From Stigmatella erecta (GTDB taxonomy: Bacteria; Myxococcota; Myxococcia; Myxococcales; Myxococcaceae): DNA of 64,000 bases. Below the pieces are notes generated by a model. That model did not search any database, was not told the origin of the DNA, and was given only the letters and a program-made list of their open reading frames with translations. Made by a program: the position numbers and the translations under genes. This document shows positions 8,367 through 15,447 of this stretch, piece by piece; position 1 is the first letter of the stretch; each line of letters starts with the position of its first letter. The stretch lies in assembly GCF_900111745.1 (NCBI RefSeq), contig NZ_FOIJ01000004.1, positions 186,001-250,000 on the forward strand. The letters are read 5' to 3'.

Positions 8367-8591
8367 ATGCAGATAGACGCCAGAACGGTGGTTGACGCTC
8401 AGACCGCATACCGGGCGATGGAAATCTTCCTGGAAGCGTTCTGGAACCGGGGAGGCCAGCCTGAGGCACTGACGGACTTGATTTCCTGGCTCCCCTTGGC
8501 GGGCGAAGGGCAATCCGCGGACCCTGCCCAGTGGTTCGATTGGCTGGACGCATTGGAAAAGGCGATCCGTGAGCGAGCGCTCCGCCCGTAG
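8367..8591 (+). CDS. Small immunity-like protein, copy 2 of tandem pair
   Basis: A 74-residue paralogue of the gene at 7963: MQIDARTVVDAQTAYRAM at the start, FLEAFWNRGGQPEALTDL in the middle, DPAQWFDWLDALEKAIRER at the end. The two copies diverge mainly in the central loop (positions about 32-48), which would be expected if that loop sets specificity. GGGGAGAGG lies six bases before the ATG at 8367. The open frame continues upstream of this ATG without a stop, but that extension is not shared with copy 1 and is rejected. It is followed nine bases later by the start of a small membrane-protein gene with its own GGAGAAGG. Confidence 0.65.
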   Translation: MQIDARTVVDAQTAYRAMEIFLEAFWNRGGQPEALTDLISWLPLAGEGQSADPAQWFDWLDALEKAIRERALRP

Positions 8592-8600
8592 GGAGAAGGC

Positions 8601-8782
8601 ATGACCAACGTCCTGGGGCCTGTGCCGAGTCCATGGACGTTGACGGGCAGGGCCCTCCTGGGGGCAGCCCTCGGTGTTGTCACCGCCTTTCCCTTCTCCC
8701 GGTCCTGCTTTTCTTCATGGTCGGCGTTGTCTGGGCGGTCTCGAAATACTTCCCGCCCCGCTTGGGGCTGCTCTGGCGCTGA
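8601..8782 (+). pseudogene. Small two-helix membrane protein, frameshifted
   Basis: The ATG at 8601 has GGAGAAGG six bases upstream and opens a frame reading MTNVLGPVPSPWTLTGRALL, then GAALGVVTAF. At the C-run near 8690-8693 the membrane-like coding switches frame: reading on with one extra C gives PLLPVLLFFMVGVVWAVSK and then YFPPRLGLLWR, stop at 8780-8782. The restored product would be about 60 residues with two hydrophobic helices. Without the correction the frame runs on as Ser/Arg-rich nonsense to 8816. Loss of one base in a C homopolymer could be a real inactivating mutation or an assembly error. Function unknown; it may belong with the immunity-like genes just upstream. Confidence 0.5.
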
Positions 8783-8898
8783 ACCGGTGAGCGGGTTCAG
8801 TGTCGGGGGGCGGTAAGTCTTACCTCCCGCCGGACCATGTCCCTCGGTACAGGGTGGGTAAGTCCTTGAAATCACTGGAGCCAAGGCCGCGAAGGGGC

Positions 8899-8914
8899 TG
8901 GCACGCGGGATGCT
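8899..8914 (+). promoter_or_regulatory. Candidate sigma-54 (-24/-12) promoter
   Basis: TGGCACGCGGGATGCT fits the sigma-54 consensus TGGCACG-N4-TTGCW with one mismatch (A for the first T of the -12 box) and exact GG-to-GC spacing. No protein gene starts shortly downstream; instead a G-rich stretch leads to a strong terminator at 9050-9090. Confidence 0.45.
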
Positions 8915-8951
8915 AATGCTCATCCACAAGAAGCACGCGGGGTTGGAGTGG

Positions 8952-9007
8952 CGGGGCGGGGTCGGGGCGGTCGGGGAGCTTGGGCGGGTCGGGGGGTTGG
9001 GCGGGGC
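8952..9007 (+). repeat. Tandem G-quadruplex-forming tracts
   Basis: Four GGGG runs with loops of 1, 2 and 5 bases (C, TC, CGGTC) span about 8952-8978, and a second set of G-runs (GGG, GGG, GGGGGG, GGG, GGGG) spans about 8982-9006. Both satisfy the usual G-quadruplex pattern on the plus strand. Confidence 0.6.
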
Positions 9008-9049
9008 GGAACAAGATTGGGGAAGCGGGGAAGCAACGGGGCGGTCTGT

Positions 9050-9090
9050 CGGGAAGGAGCTACGGGGGTGGCTCCTTCCCGATTCTTTTT
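9050..9090 (+). terminator. Intrinsic (Rho-independent) terminator
   Basis: CGGGAAGGAGC at 9050-9060 pairs perfectly over 11 bp with GCTCCTTCCCG at 9071-9081 around a 10-base loop, followed by ATTCTTTTT. This is the clearest intrinsic terminator in the window, and its U-tract orients it for plus-strand transcripts entering from upstream. Confidence 0.85.
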
Positions 9091-9168
9091 GGCGGCATGA
9101 GGCCTGCCAGGGCGCGTACTCCGTGTGGCTTGACGGGGACGTGCGCCCTCCTCATCCTGCCGCGCCTC

Positions 9169-9807
9169 ATGCCCGTCCTGCGTGGAGCTGTCACCTTCTC
9201 GCGCTTCCTCGTCGAGCCTGCCGAGGACGCGCCCGCGGACCTCAAGCGCTCGCTCGTCCGCGCGCTCAAGGCCCGTGCCTTCGAACCCATTGATCGCAAG
9301 AGCGAGGAGGAGCGCGCCTCCGGCTTCGTCGAGCTGGAGAACTCGGAAGGCACCGACTTCTCCCCCGGCAGCGTCTCCTATGGGGAGTACACCCTGTTCG
9401 CCTACCGCGTGGACACGCTCAAGGTGCCCGGCCCCGTGCTGCGCGCCGAGCTCAACAAGTGGGCCGCCGCCTTCGAGAAGGAGAAGGGCCGGCCGCCGGG
9501 CCGCTCGGAGAAGGCCGAGGGCCGCGCCTCGCTGCGGCAGATGCTGCGCAACCGCGCCGTGCCCGGCACCAAGGTGCATGACCTGAGCTGGAACCTGGAG
9601 GCCCGCCAGCTTCAGATCTGGGCCGCCTCGCGCACCGCCGTGGAAGAGGTGATGAACGCCGTGGAGACCGCCTTCAAGGTGAAGCTGCTGCCGCTGGTGC
9701 CCGCCGCCATGGCGGAGCGCAACGGCCTCGCGGAGGCCTCGCTGGGGCCCACCGCGGAGCTGCTGGGCGTGGAGCTGTCCGCGGAGGTGAGCCATGGGGA
9801 GGCGTGA
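9169..9807 (+). CDS. RdgC-like protein, N-terminal half
   Basis: A 212-residue protein starting MPVLRGAVTFSRFLVE, with a segment reading SYGEYTLFAYRVDTLKVPG and then LRNRAVPGTKVHDLSWNLE. These resemble the N-terminal two-thirds of recombination-associated protein RdgC, a ring-forming DNA-binding protein that limits RecA access to DNA. The ATG at 9169 is chosen because the frame upstream runs through the terminator and G-tract and is not protein-like. The next gene starts 14 bases before this one ends and carries what looks like the remaining RdgC C-terminal region. RdgC assignment is by motif memory; confirm by profile search. Confidence 0.7.
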   Translation: MPVLRGAVTFSRFLVEPAEDAPADLKRSLVRALKARAFEPIDRKSEEERASGFVELENSEGTDFSPGSVSYGEYTLFAYRVDTLKVPGPVLRAELNKWAAAFEKEKGRPPGRSEKAEGRASLRQMLRNRAVPGTKVHDLSWNLEARQLQIWAASRTAVEEVMNAVETAFKVKLLPLVPAAMAERNGLAEASLGPTAELLGVELSAEVSHGEA

Positions 9808-10468
9808 AGAGGCCCGGGCCGAGGCGGCCTTCATGCGCGGGGACGTCGGCATCGACGGCGCCGCCACCGAGGAGAAGGAGGACGCCGCCGAGGCCGAGCG
9901 GGGCAAAGCGCGCGAGGCGCTGCTGCGCGGCCGGACGTACCTGGGGCGCGAGTTCCTCACCTGGCTGCTGTGGAACTCCGAGGCCGGCGAGCCGGTGACG
10001 GAGTACGAGAAGGTGGGGGTCACGGTGCTCCTGGTGGGACGCATCGTGCTCAAGGGCGTGAGCGGGGAGGTGACCGAGCTGTCCGCCAAGGGCGCCCAGG
10101 CCCCCTACTCGGAGCAGGTGAAGCGCGCCCTGGACAAGGGGCTGCTCGTGCACCAGGCACGCCTGCTGCTCACCCACGGGGAGCGGGCCTTCGAAGTCTC
10201 ATTGGACGCGGAGTTCCTCGACATCCGCGCCGCGAAGCTGCCGGCCCTGATGAGCGAGGACGATGACTCCCAGCTCGCCGAGCGGCTGGCCCTCACCGAG
10301 CAGCTCTCCGCCCTGGTGAACGCCCTGGTGGAGGCCTTCCTCGCGGTGCGCGCGGGCAAGGCGTGGGCCAAGCAGGTGGTGCCCGCGATGAAGGCCTGGA
10401 TGCGCGGCGAGGAAGAGCGGCAGAAGCTCACGCCGATCCAGCGGGCCGCCAACGCGCGGAAGCGGTAG
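9794..10468 (+). CDS. RdgC-like protein, C-terminal half
   Basis: A 224-residue protein with an acidic N-terminal stretch followed by TYLGREFLTWLLWNSE (residues about 46-61), which matches the conserved LGREFLxWLWW core in the C-terminal part of longer RdgC-family proteins. The remainder is mixed alpha/beta with a basic C-terminus (QRAANARKR). It overlaps the upstream gene by 14 bases in another frame, so the two are translationally coupled and probably form one complex. It could instead be a separate family that always accompanies the first gene. Confidence 0.7.
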   Translation: MGRREEARAEAAFMRGDVGIDGAATEEKEDAAEAERGKAREALLRGRTYLGREFLTWLLWNSEAGEPVTEYEKVGVTVLLVGRIVLKGVSGEVTELSAKGAQAPYSEQVKRALDKGLLVHQARLLLTHGERAFEVSLDAEFLDIRAAKLPALMSEDDDSQLAERLALTEQLSALVNALVEAFLAVRAGKAWAKQVVPAMKAWMRGEEERQKLTPIQRAANARKR

Positions 10469-10473
10469 CTGAT

Positions 10474-10518
10474 CGCCCGCGCCCCCCCGTCCGAGGGGCG
10501 GGCGGGGGCGAAAAGTTT
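10474..10518 (+). terminator. Possible GC-rich terminator after RdgC-like pair
   Basis: A C-rich arm from 10474 (CGCCCGCGCCCC) can fold on a G-rich arm to 10510 (GGGGCGGGCGGGGGCG), followed by AAAAGTTT. Pairing is imperfect and register-variable. The rest of 10519-10684, before the kinase gene, holds no gene that I can see. Confidence 0.35.
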
Positions 10519-10684
10519 GCCGGGGGACCCGGAAAAAATGACACCCCCAGCAGACGTTCCTTTCTGCCCAAAGTCGTCTCTTCGTGCGGTTGGCGTGTTC
10601 ACCCGCGAACGTTGAGCCCCCTGCACGAAGGTTGCAGTGCCCCCCTTCCAGCCGTGTTGGCGGGACTTTCATGGGGTGGCGTCG

Positions 10685-12571
10685 ATGGGATGTGTTCGTT
10701 GCCAGATTGAACATCCGATCCGGACGGTCTGCCCGTCTCTTCCGGGCTCGTCCCGGCCGGAGGAAGGGGCAGCCCAGGGCGGGCTGCTGCACGGGCCGCT
10801 CGTTCTTCAGAAGCAGCTGGGCTCGGGGGCGACCGGCACCGTGTACCTCGCCCAGCACATGTCCACCGGGGCGGAGTTCGCCCTGAAGGTGCTGCACCCG
10901 CACCTGGCCTCCAACACCGCCGTGAAGGACCGGTTCTACGTGGAGGCCCACGTGGCCTCCCGCGTCGTGCACCCCAGCGTCACCCGCATTCTCGATGCGC
11001 GCCCGGGGCCCGGGGGGCTGCCGAGCCTGTTGATGGAGCACGTGGTGGGCGAGTCCTTCTCGTCGTTGCCGCTGCCCCTGCCGTGCGCGGATGTGGTGTG
11101 GATGCTGGGCCAGGTGCTCGAAGGGCTGGAGGCAGCGCACTCCCGCGGCGTGGTGCACCGGGACCTCAAGCCCGACAACCTCGTGCTCACCCGTCCCAAG
11201 GACGGGACGCCCCGGGTGAAGGTGCTCGACTTCGGCATGGTCAGCGTCCTGGCCGCCAGCTTCTCCCAGGACGAGCTGAACGCCGGCATGGCCCTGGGCT
11301 CGCCGGCCTACATGGCGCCGGAGCAGTGGGAGACCACCGCGGCCGACACCCGCATGGATGTGTATTCGCTGGGCGTGGTGGGCTACCGGCTCGTCACGGG
11401 CCGCCTGCCGTTCGGCGGGGGGCGGATGGGCGAGGTGCTGCTCGGCCAGCCCGAGGTCCGGCCCCTGCCTCCCCATGTCGTCGATGCGCGGGTGCCCAAG
11501 GCCCTCTCCGAGGCGTTGATGCGGGCCATCGCCCGGCGCCCCGAGGAGCGCTTCCAGAGCGCCCGGGAGTTCCGCGACGCGCTGCTCGAGGCCGCGCCCC
11601 AGGCGCCCGTGCGCGAGGCCGCGCCGGTGCGTGCGCCTGCCTCCACGCCCACGCCCGTGCCCGTGCTGACGCCCGCGCCTCAGGCGGGCCTTCAGGTCCG
11701 GGTCCGGGGGCTTTCAGGGCAGGGGACGCACACCGTGGAGGTCCGGGAGGTGCGGCCCGACGGCCTCTTCATCGCGCATGACGGGCCGTTGCCGCAGCGG
11801 GCGGCCCGGCTGCCCATGGAGCTCACCTTCCAGGGGAAGGCGCTGCTGTGCATCGCCGATGTGGTGCGCCACGTGTCCAAGGACGAGGCCCGGATTCTCG
11901 GCATCACCGCGGGCTTCTCCGTCCGCTTCGCCGAGCCCTCCGAGCCGCTGCGGCAGATGCTCTCCCAGGTGATCGCCCGCACCGCGCCGCCCAAGGCGGA
12001 GTCCGCGGAGCCACCGGCCGATCAGGAGCTGGCCCAGCTCCTGTCCCGCACCGCCGCGCTGATGCATGACCCCTATGTCCTGCTCGGCCTGGCGCCGTCG
12101 GCCAGCTTCGAGGAGGTGCGCCAGCGCGCGGAGACGGCGCTGCGCAAGCTGGAGGGCTTCCGGCAGCGCCCGCTGCCCGCTGCCCAGCGCAAGGAGCTGA
12201 TGACGCTGGGCTCGCGCGTGGATGCGGCGCGGCGCACGCTGGGAGATCCCCTGTCGCGCGTGGGCTTCGATGCCACCCGGGGCAACGCCCATGGCATCGC
12301 CCGGTGCATGGCCGCCGGTGTGTCCCAGGAGGCCGTGGAGCCCCTGCGCCGTGCATTCCTCACCGCCCGGCCCGGCGCGGAGGAGAAGTCGCGGACGTTC
12401 CTCACGCGGGCCCGGCAGCTGGAGACCCAGAATGCCCTGCGCCCCGCCATCGACTGCTACGCCAAGGCCCTGGCCCTGGACCCGCTCAACCTGCCCTTCC
12501 AGCGCCACTACTGGACGCTCCAGCGGCAGGTGCGCGCGGTGACGACGGTGGTGCCCGCAGTGGCCCTGTAG
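10685..12571 (+). CDS. Ser/Thr protein kinase with PilZ, J-like and TPR domains
   Basis: About 628 residues, probably cytoplasmic, with no membrane helix. The start at 10685 gives MGCVRCQIEHPIRTVCP, a short Cys-containing head; an earlier in-frame start at 10637 is possible. The kinase domain (about 35-300) has GSGATGTVYLAQ, ALKVL with the ATP Lys, HRDLKPDN and DFGMVSV. After a Pro/Ala linker, residues about 336-428 look like a PilZ domain (LQVRVRG, DGLFIAHDGPLP, ITAGFSVRF). Residues about 462-532 resemble a J-like module (DPYVLLGLAPSASFEEVRQR), and 569-618 a TPR-type pair ending in the usual NAL..ALALDPLN pattern. PilZ domains often bind cyclic di-GMP, so the kinase may couple that messenger to phosphorylation; the RxxxR part of the classical motif is not obvious. 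Stand-alone gene. Confidence 0.88.
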   Translation: MGCVRCQIEHPIRTVCPSLPGSSRPEEGAAQGGLLHGPLVLQKQLGSGATGTVYLAQHMSTGAEFALKVLHPHLASNTAVKDRFYVEAHVASRVVHPSVTRILDARPGPGGLPSLLMEHVVGESFSSLPLPLPCADVVWMLGQVLEGLEAAHSRGVVHRDLKPDNLVLTRPKDGTPRVKVLDFGMVSVLAASFSQDELNAGMALGSPAYMAPEQWETTAADTRMDVYSLGVVGYRLVTGRLPFGGGRMGEVLLGQPEVRPLPPHVVDARVPKALSEALMRAIARRPEERFQSAREFRDALLEAAPQAPVREAAPVRAPASTPTPVPVLTPAPQAGLQVRVRGLSGQGTHTVEVREVRPDGLFIAHDGPLPQRAARLPMELTFQGKALLCIADVVRHVSKDEARILGITAGFSVRFAEPSEPLRQMLSQVIARTAPPKAESAEPPADQELAQLLSRTAALMHDPYVLLGLAPSASFEEVRQRAETALRKLEGFRQRPLPAAQRKELMTLGSRVDAARRTLGDPLSRVGFDATRGNAHGIARCMAAGVSQEAVEPLRRAFLTARPGAEEKSRTFLTRARQLETQNALRPAIDCYAKALALDPLNLPFQRHYWTLQRQVRAVTTVVPAVAL

Positions 12572-12623
12572 ACACAGGGCCCTTGGGGCCGCGCTTCGCA
12601 GCGGCCTTGCGGTAGAAAGAGGT

Positions 12624-13343
12624 ATGGCCACGAATTCCGCCTCCCCTTGGACTGTCTTGCCGCATGGCCCGCTGGAGCGGCTCGCGGAGAACCTCTGGCG
12701 TGTCGAGGGCTCCCTGCCGCGCATGTCCCTCAAGCGGGTCATGACGGTGGTGCGCCGGGACGACGGCACGCTCGTCATCCACAATGGCATCGCGATGGAG
12801 GAGCCCGTGCAGCGCGAGCTGGAGGCGCTCGGCCCCCTGTCGAGCCTCATCGTGCCGAACCAGGCGCACCGGCTCGATGCCCCCGCGTACAAGCAGCGCT
12901 ACCCCTCGCTCCGGGTCTTCGCGCCCTCGGGCGGCCGCCGCGAGGTGGAGGCGAAGGTCCCGGTGGATGGCGTCTACGAGGACTTTCCCCACGGCGAGGA
13001 CGTGCGGCTGGAGATGTTGCACGGGGTGAAAGAGAGCGAAGGGGCCATGCTCGTGCGCTCGAAGGACGGCACCACGGTGGTGCTGAACGACGCGGTCTTC
13101 AACATGGACCGCAAGCGCGACGTGCTCGGCTTCTTCTTCACCACGCTCATGGGCTCCGCGCCGGGGCCCCGGGTCTCCCGCCTGGCGAAGCTTGTGTTCG
13201 TCAAGGACGCCAAGGCGCTGCGCGCGGACCTGGAGCGCTACGCGGCCCTGCCAGGGCTGGTCCGGCTCATCGTCTCACATGAAAAGCTCGCCTCGGGGGC
13301 CGAGGCCGCCCAGGCGCTTCGCCAGGCCGCCACCTATCTCTGA
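12624..13343 (+). CDS. DUF4336-like (metallo-beta-lactamase-fold-like) protein
   Basis: A 239-residue cytoplasmic protein. The order of segments (LAENLWRVEG, MTVVRRDDGTLVIHNG, SSLIVPNQAHRLDAPAYK, VVLNDAVFN, LIVSHEKLA) follows the metallo-beta-lactamase-like DUF4336 family, in which the usual HxHxDH metal site is degenerate; none is visible here, so catalysis cannot be assumed. It follows the kinase gene by 52 bases and precedes the GTPase gene by 21, so it is likely co-transcribed with the GTPase. Confidence 0.65.
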   Translation: MATNSASPWTVLPHGPLERLAENLWRVEGSLPRMSLKRVMTVVRRDDGTLVIHNGIAMEEPVQRELEALGPLSSLIVPNQAHRLDAPAYKQRYPSLRVFAPSGGRREVEAKVPVDGVYEDFPHGEDVRLEMLHGVKESEGAMLVRSKDGTTVVLNDAVFNMDRKRDVLGFFFTTLMGSAPGPRVSRLAKLVFVKDAKALRADLERYAALPGLVRLIVSHEKLASGAEAAQALRQAATYL

Positions 13344-13364
13344 GCGGTCCAGAAAGGCTCTTCC

Positions 13365-14456
13365 ATGGATTTCAACCTCGCGGACGAGGTGCGGCGCCAG
13401 CTGGAGGAGGCGCTGAGCAAGCGGGGCCGGGTCAACATCGTCATCGCCGGGCGCAGCGGGGTGGGCAAGAGCACCCTGGTGAATGCCGTCTTCCAGGGCA
13501 ACCTGGCGGAGACGGGCCAGGGCCGTCCGGTGACCCGGAGCGCGCGGGAGTATTCGAAGGAGGGGCTGCCCCTCACCATCCTCGACACCCGCGGGTTGGA
13601 GATGGACCAGTACGCGGAGACGACGCGCCAACTGGAGGACGAGGTGCGCGCGCGCGCGGCGGACGCGGACGCGAAGCGCCACCTGCACGTGGCCTGGGTG
13701 TGCCTCTCCGAGGACTCGCGCCGGGTGGAGCAGGGCGAGTCGGCCGTCGCGGAGATGCTCGCCCGGTACATGCCGGTGGTGGCGGTCATCACCAAGTCCC
13801 GCTCGGACCAGGGCTTCCGGGAGCAGGTGCTCCAGCTCATGCCCGTGGCGCGCAACGCCATGCGCGTCCGCGCGCTGCGGGAGCAAGACGACGAGGGCCA
13901 CGTGCTGGAGCCGCGGGGGCTCCAGGAACTCGTGGACGTGACGATGGAGCTGGTGCCCGAGGCCCAGCGCAACGCGTTCGCCGCCGCGCAGAAGGTCAGC
14001 GTGGAGCAGAAGCGCACGCGGGCCCACGCCATCGTGGGCAGCGCCGCCACGCTGGCGGGCACCATTGGCGCCACGCCCATTCCCTTCTCGGACGCGCTCG
14101 TCATCGTGCCAGTGCAGATTGGCATGCTGGCGAGCATCAGCGCCGTGTTCGGCTTGCCCCTGAGCCAGGCCTTCCTCTCCACGCTGATCAGCTCGGCGAG
14201 CGGGGGGCTGGTGGCGACGCTCTCGGGACAGACGATTGTCTCGGGCCTGCTGAAGCTCGTGCCGGGCGTGGGCACCCTCGTGGGCGCCGCCATCTCGGCG
14301 GCCACGGCCATCGCGGTGACGACCCTCTTCGGAGAGGGCTACATCTCCGTCTTATCGAAGCTCTTCCTGCGCAACCAGGGCGAGCCCCCCACGGAGGAGG
14401 AAGTGGCGAAGGCCTTCCGGGAGGAGCTCCATGGCCGGAGCTCCTCTCGCCGCTGA
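13365..14456 (+). CDS. Era/TrmE-type GTPase with C-terminal DUF697 membrane domain
   Basis: 363 residues. The G domain has the P-loop GRSGVGKST (residues 29-37), G3 as DTRG and a G4-like ITKSRSD. Residues about 210-345 are hydrophobic and glycine-rich (SAATLAGTIGATPIPFSD, LLKLVPGVGTLVGAAIS) and match DUF697, found in YcjF and other membrane-associated GTPases of unknown role. The likely picture is a GTP switch tethered to the inner membrane. A purine-poor leader separates it from the upstream DUF4336-like gene by 21 bases. It marks the left edge of the accessory islet that follows. Confidence 0.88.
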   Translation: MDFNLADEVRRQLEEALSKRGRVNIVIAGRSGVGKSTLVNAVFQGNLAETGQGRPVTRSAREYSKEGLPLTILDTRGLEMDQYAETTRQLEDEVRARAADADAKRHLHVAWVCLSEDSRRVEQGESAVAEMLARYMPVVAVITKSRSDQGFREQVLQLMPVARNAMRVRALREQDDEGHVLEPRGLQELVDVTMELVPEAQRNAFAAAQKVSVEQKRTRAHAIVGSAATLAGTIGATPIPFSDALVIVPVQIGMLASISAVFGLPLSQAFLSTLISSASGGLVATLSGQTIVSGLLKLVPGVGTLVGAAISAATAIAVTTLFGEGYISVLSKLFLRNQGEPPTEEEVAKAFREELHGRSSSRR

Positions 14457-14504
14457 GGCAAGGAGCGCATCCGCTGCGAGTTCCGGTGCCGCGTTGTAGA
14501 GTTC

Positions 14505-14630
14505 TCAGGCACTGCCTGGGCTTGTACGCGCTGACGCACTGATGTTGACGGCCTCCATGTGCCTCATGCCCGTCGAGTACAGCGTCTCCAGGATGGCGCG
14601 GTCGCGGATGCCCACGCTGGAGCCGGCCGC
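14505..14630 (-). pseudogene. Tyrosine recombinase (integrase) remnant
   Basis: A 41-codon minus-strand scrap between two in-frame stops (TAG at 14633-14631 and TGA at 14507-14505). Its core reads GIRDRAILETLYSTGMR, then HMEAVN, which matches the conserved start of the catalytic domain of XerC/phage-type integrases (RDRAILETLYATGLR, including the first catalytic Arg). The flanks are not integrase-like, so only a fragment remains. It lies next to a 20-bp direct repeat. Confidence 0.75.
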
Positions 14631-14643
14631 CTAGCTTGAGCCT

Positions 14644-14663
14644 GCCCCGTGGTGCCGCGTCGG
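14644..14663. repeat. 20-bp direct repeat, left copy (attachment-site-like)
   Basis: GCCCCGTGGTGCCGCGTCGG at 14644-14663 is repeated exactly at 16264-16283 in the same orientation, 1620 bp away. The two copies bracket the toxin and immunity genes, with the integrase remnant just outside the left copy. Confidence 0.8.
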
Positions 14664-14688
14664 CCGACTCCAATTCGGGCCCGGTGAC

Positions 14689-15447
14689 TCAGCGCTGAGG
14701 CACGCGCCCGCCAATCTCCGGGAAGCGCTCATACGCGCGTAAGAGCGCCTCTAGGTGCGAGGGGATGTCGAGATCGAGCGGCGTATCTGTAAGCCGCACG
14801 ATCCACCCGCCCCTCTCGGTGTGCCGCGCCCGAGAGAGCAAGTCCGCGTCACGTGAGGGATCCGGGAAGCCGATAGCCCGAGCGGCAGCATCCGACCAGT
14901 AGTTCAGCCACCCGAGGTAATAGGGAATCTCCGGCGCGCGAATATCCTTGAAGAGCTTGAGCGCGGGCAGCCCACGGGTGGGGGACGGCGGCCCTTCCCG
15001 GGTGGGGGCTATTTGATACGCGATGTCCAGCGCAGCGCCGTCGGGCGTCGCACGTCCCCAGAACGCGCGTGCGCCTTCTGCCACGCCATCCAACAGATCC
15101 GCCGCCGCTGCGATGCTGGTTGCATCCAGCGGCAACTCGACATGGACTTCGAATTGTGGCTGGCCGCCCGCGTTTTGGCGCGCAGGTGTTTCCCATCCTG
15201 TAACCGTCACGGGGTAACTCTCGTCACCGTTGCACAGCAGCGGAAACTTCCCTCGCACGCTCGCCTCAGCGAGCCACCCATCGCGTTGCGGCAACGCGAT
15301 GGGCCGCCCCGCCTTTGACAGCTCCCACTCCAAGCGCACACCGGGAAGCGCCCGTTCGATTCCGTGGACGACTGCGAGCGTGCGGCCGTCGTCTCCTACA
15401 AGCGCAGGCGCGTAGACGATGAGGATAAGGGTTCTCCGCTTGGTCAT
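14689..15447 (-). CDS. DUF5953 family protein, putative immunity protein
   Basis: About 252 residues, no signal peptide, starting MTKRRTLILIVYAPALVGDD. Segments such as GIERALPGVRLEW, PEIPYYLGWLNYWSDAAARA and RAYERFPEIGGR match DUF5953, a myxobacterial family found next to toxin-like lipoproteins. ATG 15447 is chosen because it overlaps the TGA of the upstream toxin gene (ATGA), the usual coupling of toxin and immunity genes; a GTG at 15456 adds only three residues. The expected role is cytoplasmic neutralisation of the cognate toxin; this is inferred from context. Third positions are visibly less GC-rich than in flanking genes. Confidence 0.85.
   Translation of the reverse strand: MTKRRTLILIVYAPALVGDDGRTLAVVHGIERALPGVRLEWELSKAGRPIALPQRDGWLAEASVRGKFPLLCNGDESYPVTVTGWETPARQNAGGQPQFEVHVELPLDATSIAAAADLLDGVAEGARAFWGRATPDGAALDIAYQIAPTREGPPSPTRGLPALKLFKDIRAPEIPYYLGWLNYWSDAAARAIGFPDPSRDADLLSRARHTERGGWIVRLTDTPLDLDIPSHLEALLRAYERFPEIGGRVPQR

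Larger units (their letters stand above)
8925..9090 (+). ncRNA. Candidate G-rich small RNA
   Basis: The 8783-9168 interval has no convincing protein gene. If the sigma-54-like promoter at 8899-8914 is used, transcription would begin near 8925 and stop at the intrinsic terminator, giving an RNA of about 165 nt. Most of its body is G-run sequence (8950-9007) able to form G-quadruplexes, and its 3' end is the terminator hairpin. This is an inference from promoter plus terminator; no family is recognised and no expression is known. Confidence 0.3.

Noticed and set aside
8783-9168. Known myxobacterial small RNA such as Pxr
   Set aside because: The sequence is G-rich and I cannot align it to what I recall of Pxr (a C-run and three stem-loops), so no name is given.
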